This document shows, piece after piece, positions 8,172 through 16,560 of a DNA stretch of 59,908 nucleotides. This DNA comes from JBBPYC01 sp038200275 (GTDB lineage: Bacteria; Pseudomonadota; Gammaproteobacteria; Burkholderiales; Burkholderiaceae_C), in contig JBBPYC010000097.1 in assembly GCA_038200275.1 (NCBI GenBank), positions 1 to 59,908 of the forward strand, in the 5' to 3' direction. Within the stretch, counting starts at the first letter, position 1; each line of letters begins with the position of its first letter. A program made the position numbers and the translations under genes. The notes under the pieces are model-generated. The model had not been told where the DNA came from. It saw only the letters and a list, made by a program, of their open reading frames with translations, and made no database searches.

Positions 8172-8245
8172 TGCACCGCAACAAAAAAGTTGCCCTCTTA
8201 GTCTTGGAGCGGGTAAACTCTACTTATGTTGCATTGCAACAAAAA
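8172..8245 (+). promoter_or_regulatory. Duplicated PhaR-like operator upstream of the phasin gene
   Basis: Two related sites, TGCACCGCAACAAAAAA (8172-8188) and TGCATTGCAACAAAAA (8230-8245), lie 58 bp apart. The second contains a perfect palindrome, GTTGCA-T-TGCAAC (8228-8240). PhaR repressors of PHA-accumulating bacteria are known to bind short GCA-containing repeats upstream of phasin genes, so these are natural candidates. The match to PhaR is inference. Confidence 0.45.
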
Positions 8246-8341
8246 TGACGCTTTAACTTTGTTTAGTACTGGACACAAGCCTCCAGTGCCGACCCAGTAA
8301 GAAGCGCTTTTATTCTTACGAACACCCAACGAAAGTACCTG

Positions 8342-8893
8342 ATGAACGAGTTGTATGAAAACTTCACAAACGCTGCCAAATCCCACGCTGTGGGCGTCCA
8401 GGCAATGGCCGAACAGACGTTGAACGGCGTCGAACAGATGGGACAATTGCACCTTGCGGCGTCAAAAGCGACCGTTGGCGAACTCATGCAGCAAGCGCAG
8501 TCAATGCTCGATGTGCGTGATCCACAACAGTTCATGGCGATGCAGACCGGCATGTTTCAGCCAATGGCAGAAAAATCGGCGAGCTACTTGCGCCAGATGT
8601 TCGAGATCATCAGCAGCACCAACGTCGAAATCGGCAAGTTGGCGGAAAGCCAGATGAAAGACGCGCAGCAATCGTTTGCCAGCTTGATGGACTCAGCCAT
8701 GAGGAACGCACCAGCCGGCACCGAGGCGGCTGCTTCGATGTTCCGCAACGCGTTCAGTGCAAGCCAGGAAGCGATCAACTCCGCCCAGAACGCAGCGCGT
8801 CAGGCAGTTGCAACCACCGAGCAGAATCTGACGGCAATGTCGGATCAAGCACTCAGCACAGCGCGCGGGGCGGCCGCTCGCAACAAGCGCTGA
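8342..8893 (+). CDS. Phasin family protein (PHA granule-associated)
   Basis: 183 aa, almost wholly helical and alanine-rich, with no signal peptide. It begins MNELYENFTNAAKSHAVGVQ and shows the long amphipathic helices of the phasin_2 family (phasin domain about residues 8-110), then an Ala/Gln/Ser-rich tail. Phasins coat polyhydroxyalkanoate granules and control their size. The synthase genes are not in the window. A strong terminator follows, so it is monocistronic. The upstream repeats suggest control by a PhaR-type repressor. Confidence 0.88.
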   Translation: MNELYENFTNAAKSHAVGVQAMAEQTLNGVEQMGQLHLAASKATVGELMQQAQSMLDVRDPQQFMAMQTGMFQPMAEKSASYLRQMFEIISSTNVEIGKLAESQMKDAQQSFASLMDSAMRNAPAGTEAAASMFRNAFSASQEAINSAQNAARQAVATTEQNLTAMSDQALSTARGAAARNKR

Positions 8894-8966
8894 GGCGACA
8901 AGGACCGGTCGCGCATCGTCGTTGATACCGGGACTATCAGCGGTTGATTGACCGCATCACTGCGCG

Positions 8967-8998
8967 ACAACGGCACCTGTGGGTGCCGTTGTCTTTTG
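8967..8998 (+). terminator. Rho-independent terminator after the phasin gene
   Basis: Perfect 11-bp stem ACAACGGCACC / GGTGCCGTTGT with a TGTG loop, followed by CTTTT. It lies about 75 bp after the phasin stop. Confidence 0.85.
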
Positions 8999-9081
8999 TG
9001 TTGCCAATCGCTGCAGCGATTGTCGAAGAGGGCTGATGCTAAAAGATCCCGACCATCTGTCTGCCAATCGAGGTTCTTATC

Positions 9082-10182
9082 GTGTTGCGAACCATCCGTT
9101 CCATCGATGCCCGCCTGTTCCACATCCCGCTGCCTGAAATCCTGGGTGACGCCAAACACGGCGATCATTCGCACTTCGAACTCGTGACGGCCACGATCCA
9201 TGACTCGGATGGCCTCAGTGGGACCGGTTACAGCTACACCGGAGGACGTGGGGGACATGCACTGCTTGCGATGATTGAACACGATCTGGCGCCGATGCTG
9301 CTCGGGCGGGATGTAGCGCCAGTCGAGCGGCTTCACGAAGCCATGCAGTGGCACGTTCACTACGTCGGCCGCGGCGGCATCGCATCATTTGCGATTTCGG
9401 CACTCGATATTGCCCTGTGGGACTTGCGTGGCAAACGGCAGACGTTGTCACTGGTCGAGATGGCAGGCGGCAATGGCGATCGTTGCCGGGCATACGCCGG
9501 CGGGATCGACCTGAACTTTCCGCTGCCGAAACTGCTTGACAACGTGCGCAGCTATCTGGCTCGCGGTTTCAACGCGGTGAAAATCAAGGTCGGCAAGCCA
9601 GTGCTTGCAGAAGACGTGGAGCGGGTGGCAGCCGTGCGTGAGCTGATCGGCCCAGACGTTCAATTGATGGTCGACGCGAACTACGCATTTGGTGTGGATC
9701 AAGCGATCGAAGCAGCGCTTGCATTTGAGCCATTCGATCTGCTGTGGTTCGAGGAGCCCATCATCCCGGACGATTACGACGGCTTCGCATGTATCGCTGA
9801 CGCAACCGGTATGCCGCTCGCGATGGGTGAAAACCTGCATACTTTGCATGAGTTTGAGCTGGCATTCACACGCGCTCGACTCTCCTACATCCAGCCCGAT
9901 GCATCCAATTGCGGCGGCATCACCGGCTGGCTCTCCGTGGCTGAGAGGGCGCGCCATGTCGATGTGGCGATCTGCAGCCACGGCATGCAAGAGCTGCATG
10001 TGAGTCTGCTTGCTGCCCAGCCCCGCGCCGGCTGGCTCGAAGTGCATTCATTTCCGATTGACAGCTTCACACTGCAACCGCTGCGCGTGGAAAGTGGCCT
10101 CGCGGTGGCGCCGTCCGAGCCCGGCATCGGTGTTCATTTCGACTGGAGCAAGCTGGCCGACGCCCATCAGCCACGCATGTAG
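9082..10182 (+). CDS. Enolase-superfamily enzyme (mandelate racemase/muconate lactonizing group)
   Basis: 366 aa. An N-terminal capping domain precedes a TIM barrel. The barrel carries the KIKVG lysine motif, then metal ligands in LMVDANYAF, WFEEPI and AMGENLH, and a late histidine in CSHGMQELH. Members abstract a proton alpha to a carboxylate (racemases, cycloisomerases, sugar-acid dehydratases). The substrate cannot be read from sequence. The start is GTG after a GAGG ribosome-binding site. A FAH-family enzyme of the kind used on 2-keto-3-deoxy acids lies about 1 kb away on the other strand, so a sugar-acid role is possible. Confidence 0.88.
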   Translation: MLRTIRSIDARLFHIPLPEILGDAKHGDHSHFELVTATIHDSDGLSGTGYSYTGGRGGHALLAMIEHDLAPMLLGRDVAPVERLHEAMQWHVHYVGRGGIASFAISALDIALWDLRGKRQTLSLVEMAGGNGDRCRAYAGGIDLNFPLPKLLDNVRSYLARGFNAVKIKVGKPVLAEDVERVAAVRELIGPDVQLMVDANYAFGVDQAIEAALAFEPFDLLWFEEPIIPDDYDGFACIADATGMPLAMGENLHTLHEFELAFTRARLSYIQPDASNCGGITGWLSVAERARHVDVAICSHGMQELHVSLLAAQPRAGWLEVHSFPIDSFTLQPLRVESGLAVAPSEPGIGVHFDWSKLADAHQPRM

Positions 10183-10213
10183 CGTGACATGCACAGCTGA
10201 AAGATGCGTGCGG

Positions 10214-10603
10214 TCAGCGCGGCGCAGAGGCAGGGGTGACGGTCTCTCGAATGATGCCGCCGCCAGCCACGCTGCCTTCTGATTTGCTGCTTTCTGCGCC
10301 ACCCATGCGAGCTTCGCAAGCGGCACGCGCGGTTGCAGGCTGATCATCGCAGCGCGCGGTGGCGTTTTGCAGCTGCCTCTTTTGCGTAGGGTCCGTCAGC
10401 CCGCCGCTGTGGCGTTCCTGCGTTGCGGCACCTATTTCGCGCAGACATGCTGCCCGATCCTGGGTGCCATCGTTGCACTTCTGCTGCGCGTCATTGGTCG
10501 CTGCTGGGTTTGCTGGTTCGGCACTCCACACAGGCAGTGGAGAGAGGATTCCCGATGCGACAATTAAGGAAGCAGCGATTACGCTGCGCGTGCGAATAGA
10601 CAT
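10214..10603 (-). CDS. Small exported protein, unknown function
   Basis: 129 aa from the ATG of MSIRTRS. The signal peptide (residues about 1-27) ends in VWSA-EP. The mature part is Ala/Gln-rich with paired cysteines (QKCNDGTQDRAACLREIG and RCDDQPATARAACEAR), which suggests two disulfide-linked repeats. Similar small two-repeat periplasmic proteins occur in Burkholderiales, but I do not recognise a named family. Convergent with the enolase-family gene. Confidence 0.7.
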   Translation of the reverse strand: MSIRTRSVIAASLIVASGILSPLPVWSAEPANPAATNDAQQKCNDGTQDRAACLREIGAATQERHSGGLTDPTQKRQLQNATARCDDQPATARAACEARMGGAESSKSEGSVAGGGIIRETVTPASAPR

Positions 10604-10725
10604 GGTGAGAATCCTGCAAGAACAGAGCAATTGTGGGACGCGGTCTCAGCACCGCAAAGAGGCAATGAAGAGGCGTTTTCTAAAGACGCGATCGACCGCG
10701 CAGCCCAGATTCCAGCGGATGACGA

Positions 10726-11085
10726 TCACCGCCCCACACCAAGCAACTCGACGTCGAACTTCAACGTTGCATTGGGCGGAATCGCGCCACCCGCGCCTCG
10801 TGCGCCATAGCCGAGTTCCGGCGGGATGATCAACGTGCGCTTGCCGCCGACCTGCATGCCTTCGACGCCCTGGTCCCAGCCCTTGATGACCTGACCACCA
10901 CCGAGCGAGAATTTGAAGGGGTCGCCGCGGTCCAGACTCGAATCGAACTTCTTGCCTTGCTGGCCATCCTGGTAGAGCCAGCCGGTGTAATGCACGCTGA
11001 CTTGCTGGCCCGCTTTGGCGGTGTCGCCGCTGCCTGTGGTGGTGTCTTCGTACTGCAGGCCGGTCGGTGTGGTGGTCATTGTCAT
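10726..11085 (-). CDS. FKBP-type peptidyl-prolyl cis-trans isomerase
   Basis: 119 aa forming one FKBP domain: VSVHYTGWLYQDG, KFDSSLDRGDPF, VIKGWDQGVEGM and IPPELGYGARGAGG are all present. It speeds proline isomerisation in protein folding. I start at the ATG of MTMTTT, which has a GGAG ribosome-binding site five bases upstream, giving a cytoplasmic protein of normal length. An upstream in-frame ATG would add a signal-like MKFIVILSLFLFSG segment but lacks a ribosome-binding site, so an exported form is less likely. Confidence 0.92.
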   Translation of the reverse strand: MTMTTTPTGLQYEDTTTGSGDTAKAGQQVSVHYTGWLYQDGQQGKKFDSSLDRGDPFKFSLGGGQVIKGWDQGVEGMQVGGKRTLIIPPELGYGARGAGGAIPPNATLKFDVELLGVGR

Positions 11086-11193
11086 CGCTACTCCAGAAAA
11101 CAAAAACAAACTGAGGATTACTATGAATTTCATAGCTGAAAATGATTGTAGCATCGCGGTTCCCGCCTTTAAGTATCAAAAATAACAAGGACC

Positions 11194-12378
11194 TCAACGC
11201 AGCAGTTGACGGCGCGCAAGGTCGCGCATAAGCCCACGCACACCGTAGGTCCAGGGCGGTGCCTTGTCGGATGTGGTGACCCAGTTGCTCAGCGTGCCGA
11301 ACTGCTCGGCACGAATGTCCACCCGGTCGCCCACCGCATGGGTAAAACCCTCACCTGGCCCGTGCCGGTCTTGCGTTGGCGCGAACATCGTGCCAAGAAA
11401 CAGCATGAAGCCATCCGGGTACTGATGCGTTGCCCCGATGGTTTGTGCCACCAGATCGAGCGGATCGCGGCTGATCCGAGAAAGCGAACTGCGACCCGAC
11501 ATCACAAACGCATCCTCACCAGTAACCGACAAGTCGACGTCGCAGCGTCGCACGTCATCGATGCCGAAGCCCACGTCGAACAACCGGATGAACGGGCCGA
11601 TCGCACAACTTGCGTTGTTGTCCTTGGCTTTGCTCAGCAGCAACGCGCTGCGGCCTTCAAAGTCCCGCAGATTCACGTCGTTGCCGAGCGTCGCGCCTTT
11701 GACCACGCCAGCGGAATCGACCGCCAGCACGACTTCCGGCTCGGGATTGTTCCAGACGCTGCCCGGATGAAGACCGATGAGCGCTCCCCAGCCAACCGCG
11801 CTCATTGGCTGCGCCTTGGTGAACACTTCCGCGTCCGGGCCAATGGCGACTTCAAGATATTGAGACCACGCGCCTTGGGCAACCAACGCGGCTTTCAATC
11901 GCACAGCGTCCTGCGAGCCCGGCACCACGCGCGCCAGATCGTCACCGATCGCGGCGGTGACAGCCGCGCGCACACTCTCGGCTCGGCTGGCGTCGCCGCG
12001 AGCTTGCTCTTCGATAACGCGCTCAAGCATCGAGCTGACGAACGTCACCCCGGCCGCCTTCAATGCTTGAAGATCGCAGGGGGCGAGCAGCCAAGGTTGT
12101 GCGGGATCGCGAATGTTGTGCAGAGAATTGCGCAACAGTGAAGTCAGGTCAAGCAGCCGCGGGCCGGGATCGGCACGCAACGCAGCGGCCGGATCGGCGA
12201 GTTCCAGCAGATCGGCACAGGTCGGTGCGATGTGCGACGCATCGTGCAACGCATTGGCTTGGAGGTGCACCAGCACGGGGCCACGCGCTGCGTCCCAAAT
12301 GCGGCCAACGAGCTTGGCTTGCGCTGCGTCTTTCGGCAGCACTTGATCAGATTGAATTTGCGATGGCTGGATCATCAT
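11194..12378 (-). CDS. Fumarylacetoacetate hydrolase family protein (2-keto-3-deoxy acid dehydratase-like)
   Basis: 394 aa. The FAH fold occupies the C-terminal half, with NNPEPEVVL metal ligands, GNDVNLRDFEGRSALLL and SKAKDNNASCAIGPF. The long N-terminal extension and this motif set resemble the FAH-superfamily dehydratases acting on 2-keto-3-deoxy-pentonates. The HxlR-like regulator gene is 22 bp upstream in the same direction, implying one operon. The substrate is an inference; the FAH fold is clear. Confidence 0.82.
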   Translation of the reverse strand: MMIQPSQIQSDQVLPKDAAQAKLVGRIWDAARGPVLVHLQANALHDASHIAPTCADLLELADPAAALRADPGPRLLDLTSLLRNSLHNIRDPAQPWLLAPCDLQALKAAGVTFVSSMLERVIEEQARGDASRAESVRAAVTAAIGDDLARVVPGSQDAVRLKAALVAQGAWSQYLEVAIGPDAEVFTKAQPMSAVGWGALIGLHPGSVWNNPEPEVVLAVDSAGVVKGATLGNDVNLRDFEGRSALLLSKAKDNNASCAIGPFIRLFDVGFGIDDVRRCDVDLSVTGEDAFVMSGRSSLSRISRDPLDLVAQTIGATHQYPDGFMLFLGTMFAPTQDRHGPGEGFTHAVGDRVDIRAEQFGTLSNWVTTSDKAPPWTYGVRGLMRDLARRQLLR

Positions 12379-12400
12379 GACCGTGGTTCCAGTGAGGCGC

Positions 12401-12721
12401 TCAGGCAGCGGCCGCGGGCTTGCGCGTCTGGCCTGCTACCCATTTGCCAGCGAACGCCTGCAAGTCATTCAATCGTTTCAGCAAATCCGCGCCTGGCGGC
12501 GTAACGATGTAGCCGTCGCTGCCGTGCGTCATCAAACCGGCTTCGCGCAATTCCTTGATGCGGGTGTTCAACGTGTTCGGCGTAATGCCGCCAACGCTGT
12601 CTTGCAACAGCCTGAATGTCTGCGGATGCCCGTCTCGAAGCGCCCACAGCACGCGGATCGCATAGCGTGCCTCAAGCAGACTCAGCAGCTGGTAGACGGC
12701 GGCGTTTTCCTTGGAACTCAT
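12401..12721 (-). CDS. HxlR-like winged-helix transcriptional regulator
   Basis: 106 aa from the ATG after a GAGGAG site; longer upstream frames read through the intergenic region. The sequence matches the HxlR/MarR-like winged helix: LLEARYAIRVLWALRDG, a recognition helix in GGITPNTLNTRIKELREAG, and a wing in GYIVTPPG. It probably controls the FAH-family gene 22 bp downstream. Confidence 0.8.
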   Translation of the reverse strand: MSSKENAAVYQLLSLLEARYAIRVLWALRDGHPQTFRLLQDSVGGITPNTLNTRIKELREAGLMTHGSDGYIVTPPGADLLKRLNDLQAFAGKWVAGQTRKPAAAA

Positions 12722-12907
12722 GGTGGGCACTCCTCGCGCGCGGACGGAGCTCGGGCGGCTGGCGGCCCGGGCTGCAGCCCTCGCATGCGCTACACAATCA
12801 ATAGCGATTGCACTATAACGCAATTCGCGCGGCGCTACCACATTTGTAGCTGACGACAGCCTCGTGTATTGATGCGGTACCGGATTCCACAGCGGCAACA
12901 AGCCAAT

Positions 12908-12934
12908 AAAAACGCGGCCCAAGGCCGCGTTTTT
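12908..12934 (-). terminator. Terminator after the BON-domain gene
   Basis: AAAAACGCGGCC / GGCCGCGTTTTT, a perfect 12-bp inverted repeat with a 3-nt loop. It gives a GC stem and U-run on the minus strand 20 bp after the BON gene stop. It is symmetrical and could also work on the plus strand. Confidence 0.85.
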
Positions 12935-12954
12935 ATTTAAGCAATCGAATGAGA

Positions 12955-13287
12955 TCAGTTGCGCACAACAATCGCATTCTTGACCGATTTCACGCCCTTG
13001 ACCGAGCGTGCGATTTCTTCCGCCTTCGCCTTCTCGGCAGCCGACTTGACGAAGCCCGACAGCAGCACGGTGCCGTTCATGGTCTCCACGCTGACTGCCG
13101 AGGCCGAAACGCGGTCATCCGCTACGAAGTCGCCTTTGACCTTGCTGGTGATCGCAGAATCATCGACGTACTGGCCGGCCGTGGTGTTGGTCCCGTCGTT
13201 GCGTTCAAACACACTGCAGCCGGACAGCAGAAGTGCGCTGACGGCCATGATGGTTGCTGCGATGGTCTTGATGCGGGTTGTCAACAT
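12955..13287 (-). CDS. BON-domain lipoprotein
   Basis: 110 aa. A lipoprotein signal peptide ends in the lipobox LLSGC (Cys24). One BON domain follows (about residues 44-108: DDSAITSKVKGDFVADDRV, VETMNGTVLLSGFV, VKGVKSVKNAI). BON proteins bind phospholipid and are often induced by envelope or osmotic stress. One domain is fewer than the two of OsmY, which is common for small lipoproteins of this group. Monocistronic, with its own terminator. Confidence 0.9.
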   Translation of the reverse strand: MLTTRIKTIAATIMAVSALLLSGCSVFERNDGTNTTAGQYVDDSAITSKVKGDFVADDRVSASAVSVETMNGTVLLSGFVKSAAEKAKAEEIARSVKGVKSVKNAIVVRN

Positions 13288-13444
13288 GATGTGAACGCTC
13301 CTTGTGTATTGCCTGGGAATTGAGCCGAGTCAAATCGACTGGGCCTCTTAGGACAATAGAGGCCCTTAGTTTCACAAACGCGTCTGCAGTTCGCACTTTG
13401 CCGTAGGACGCTTCCTCGCTGATTTGTAGTCCGTTCGGCGCGCG

Positions 13445-15202
13445 TCAGCGCTCGTCCTCGAATGTCAAGGTTGGATTCGTCATCAAACGCTGAACATGGG
13501 AGAGCTCACCCACGAGGTTGTTCGCGTAGTAGCTGCTCTGCGAATCGGGCTCGAGCGCTGCCACGGCCAGACTGCCGAGCGGCTGATTTACAGGTACGTA
13601 GTAGCTGCCCGCCTGCGCCACCAGCGGCGCGCGCACCAGATCGACCTGAGTCTTGCGCACCGGTGCTTCGCCAAGTATCACCCCACGCACGTCCTGCCGC
13701 CCGCCGGTGCTGGCTGCCACCTCGCGGTAGCCATCGGCGATCAGGGAAGCATCGGTGGCGATCTTGAACACTTGCAGCCCGAGTAGACGCAGGCGTTCCA
13801 CGGTTTCGCCTTCATCCGCCGACAGCCAGTAGCCACACGGGCGCATGCGGGTCTTCGTGGTCTGCAGTTTCAGCGCCGACAGCCAGTCCACGTCGATTGC
13901 CCGGTCGGCACCGGTGGCCGGGTCGATCATCAGCACGGTGCGCCGCTCAGGTGTCAGCGCTGCCTGCAATACAACGTCTTTCGCGCAAGCCTGGCTGGCC
14001 ACATCCCGGTCCACGAACTCCCGCACCCGGCGTAGTTGGTCGTCGCGGCTTGCGGTGCTGCGCAGCACGCTGCTGATGGCTACCACCTGGGTGTGCACGC
14101 GGCGCTGAATGTGCAGCCGGCCGATGCCGACGCCGCGGGTCTCAATGAGCAGGCTGACCGCGTTTTTCAATCCGTTCACATTGCGGCTGGTGTCGGGCTC
14201 AACGCCGCCCATCGACAAGCGTCGGTCGGCCGGCTCGGTCGAGGTGGTGTAGTACCAGTCGCTGCTGAGCCGTTCGCCTTCCAGCGCGGCGACCATCGGC
14301 AGCCGCAGCCATTCTTCGGCCGCTTTGGTGACGAACTCCGGCATGTTCGCCGTGGTTGCGTATTGCAGCATGGCGTCGAAGCGCTGCACGGCGCCAAACT
14401 TCTCCAGATAGCGGCCTGCCACTGTGTATTCATGCGCGTCGACCACCACCAGCGGGCGATAGTCGCGCATCAACCGCGCCAGCGCACGCGATTCCGGTGT
14501 CTTCAACAGCAGATGGTCGCGGTTCATGTCGGTGCCGTCGGCCGTTGCACGCTGATTGTCGGCGGCGCCGTCGGGATTTGCCCGCGGCACCACGATCACG
14601 TTGACCTTCTGCAGCAACGGCACCAACAACCCCTGGGCGAGTTCGCGCGCGATCACCATCAACGCTTCGGCCGATGCAGGCTCGTTGCCGTGCTGCTGGC
14701 CGATCAGCAGCACCGTCGGCCGGGCGCTGTCGGACAGCGTCGCCGGATCGGTCGCGGCCGCACGCGTCAGCACCAGCGCTTCCAGAGGGATGCCGCGCTG
14801 CGAACTGCCCAACGCGATCAGCCCGGTGCGCACGCCCGGCGCGGCCGCTGCCGGGTTCGCCAGCGCGCGCAACCAGTTCTGCACCTCGGCGTTGGAGCTG
14901 AAAGTGTCCCGGCCTGTGGCCAGACCCGGCGTGCTGTAGACCACCGCCGGGTCTGGAAAGCGTGCTGCCACCGCCGGCCCGTAAGGCAGCGGCGCGCCCG
15001 TGGAGAAATCGACCGGACCCAGAACGTTCCCGCCAGCGGCTGAAGTCGGCAGCGGCTGCACCGGATTGCTCCAACGCGGCAGCGGCACGGTTGAGCAGCC
15101 AGCCAGCCAAAGCGCAAGCATCGCCGTGCACCAGGACGCTTTCAGTCCATGGGCCGGCGCTTGGCCGATGGCAATGAATGACTTGCGCGTGAAGTAAGCC
15201 AT
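13445..15202 (-). CDS. M14-family zinc metallocarboxypeptidase lipoprotein
   Basis: 585 aa. The N-terminus ends in a lipobox, LWLAGC (about Cys36), so it is anchored in the envelope. The M14 catalytic set is visible: the HxxE zinc motif in GQQHGNEPASAEAL, NPDG and TDMNRDH substrate-site motifs, the third zinc ligand in VVVDAHEYT, and the catalytic glutamate in LLIETRGVG. It should trim C-terminal residues from peptides, possibly of murein origin. About 150 extra C-terminal residues form an unrecognised domain. Divergent from dusA. Confidence 0.88.
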   Translation of the reverse strand: MAYFTRKSFIAIGQAPAHGLKASWCTAMLALWLAGCSTVPLPRWSNPVQPLPTSAAGGNVLGPVDFSTGAPLPYGPAVAARFPDPAVVYSTPGLATGRDTFSSNAEVQNWLRALANPAAAAPGVRTGLIALGSSQRGIPLEALVLTRAAATDPATLSDSARPTVLLIGQQHGNEPASAEALMVIARELAQGLLVPLLQKVNVIVVPRANPDGAADNQRATADGTDMNRDHLLLKTPESRALARLMRDYRPLVVVDAHEYTVAGRYLEKFGAVQRFDAMLQYATTANMPEFVTKAAEEWLRLPMVAALEGERLSSDWYYTTSTEPADRRLSMGGVEPDTSRNVNGLKNAVSLLIETRGVGIGRLHIQRRVHTQVVAISSVLRSTASRDDQLRRVREFVDRDVASQACAKDVVLQAALTPERRTVLMIDPATGADRAIDVDWLSALKLQTTKTRMRPCGYWLSADEGETVERLRLLGLQVFKIATDASLIADGYREVAASTGGRQDVRGVILGEAPVRKTQVDLVRAPLVAQAGSYYVPVNQPLGSLAVAALEPDSQSSYYANNLVGELSHVQRLMTNPTLTFEDER

Positions 15203-15443
15203 GGAGGGGATTCCTGACCGTTTGGAAAAAAATGGTGGATCGAGTGCGGTGGGTGCACAGGCCGCAGCGTGCGCTGGGTGGACGAAATGTTACCCGCCGC
15301 AGTCGCCGTGTTGCTGCGGCTTGCTGTTGTGGCCTGCAAAGCGCGCGAAAATCCCCAAGTCCTGAAATTGAATTAGCAAGTGTGCCATTGGGTACGCGCT
15401 GCCTTTCGTCTTTCGCCTGTCCGCCGCTTGCCAGCCGATCCCC

Positions 15444-16442
15444 ATGTCCGTCTCCGAAGTTGTCTCCCCTTGGCGCGCCTGCATCGCCCCAATGATGGAT
15501 TGGACCGACCGGCACTGCCGCCATTTCCATCGGCTACTGAGCCGGCATGCGCGGCTCTACACCGAGATGGTGACGACTGGCGCACTGCTGCACGGCGACG
15601 TGGCGCGTCATTTGCGGTTTGACGACGGCGAACACCCAGTTGCATTGCAACTCGGCGGCAGCGAGCCCGACGATCTCGCACAAGCCGCGCGGCTAGGTGC
15701 GCAGTGGGGCTATGACGAAATCAATTTGAACTGCGGCTGCCCATCACCGCGTGTGCAGCGCGGCGCGTTCGGTGCCTGCTTGATGGCCGAGCCCGCGCGT
15801 GTGGCCGACTGCATCAAAGCAATGCGCGACGCCGTAACACTGCCCGTCACGGTGAAGCATCGCATCGGCATCGACCGCGGTGAGGATTACGCGTTCCTGC
15901 GGGACTTCGTCGGCACATTGGCCGACGCCGGTTGCAGCGTTTTCATCGTGCACGCACGCAATGCCTGGCTCGACGGCTTGTCACCGAAGCAGAACCGTGA
16001 TGTCCCGCCGTTGCGCTACGAGCAAGTGCAGCGCCTGAAAACCGATTTCCCCGCATTGACGATCGTGATCAACGGCGGCATCACCCGTGGCGCCGCGATG
16101 GCCGCGCAGTTGCACCGACTCGACGGGGTGATGATCGGCCGCGAGGCATATCACAACCCGTGGTCCTTGCGCGACTGGGACGCTGCCTGGTTCGGTGCCA
16201 GCGAATCGTCATTGACCCGTGAGCAAGTCGAGCAGCGGATGCTCGACTACATGCATGTCGAGGCAGCCAAGCACGGTACGCCGTGGCCATCGATCGCGCG
16301 CCACATGCTGGGCCTGCGCAACGGCTTGCCCGGCGCGCGCCGCTGGCGGCAAGTCTGGAGCGATCATCGACACAAGGCGTTGGATCCGCGCGCGGTGTCG
16401 GAACTCGCTGCGCGGGAATCGATGGGTGCTGAGCTGATCTGA
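15444..16442 (+). CDS. dusA: tRNA-dihydrouridine synthase A
   Basis: 332 aa. FMN-dependent enzyme reducing uridines 20/20a in the tRNA D-loop. It opens with the family signature IAPMMDWTDRHCRHF. The LNCGCPSPRVQRGAFGACLM block contains the catalytic cysteine, and VKHRIGID, FIVHARNAWLDGLSPK and INGGI mark the FMN site. SPKQNR is typical of DusA rather than DusB or DusC. The start ATG follows a weak ribosome-binding site. Confidence 0.95.
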   Translation: MSVSEVVSPWRACIAPMMDWTDRHCRHFHRLLSRHARLYTEMVTTGALLHGDVARHLRFDDGEHPVALQLGGSEPDDLAQAARLGAQWGYDEINLNCGCPSPRVQRGAFGACLMAEPARVADCIKAMRDAVTLPVTVKHRIGIDRGEDYAFLRDFVGTLADAGCSVFIVHARNAWLDGLSPKQNRDVPPLRYEQVQRLKTDFPALTIVINGGITRGAAMAAQLHRLDGVMIGREAYHNPWSLRDWDAAWFGASESSLTREQVEQRMLDYMHVEAAKHGTPWPSIARHMLGLRNGLPGARRWRQVWSDHRHKALDPRAVSELAARESMGAELI

Positions 16443-16560
16443 GCGGGCGCGAATGGGTCCCGGTGCATCCCGAGGGACATCCCCGATTGTCAACCACCGC
16501 CTGCGCGGGTAGGGTGGCCTGCGTCAACAACGTAGCAAACAACGAAGGAGCTGGCAAGGG

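Noticed and set aside
10726..11154. Exported FKBP with an N-terminal signal peptide
   Set aside because: The upstream in-frame ATG gives a signal-like segment but has no ribosome-binding site, while the internal ATG has GGAG at the right distance and gives the normal cytoplasmic length.
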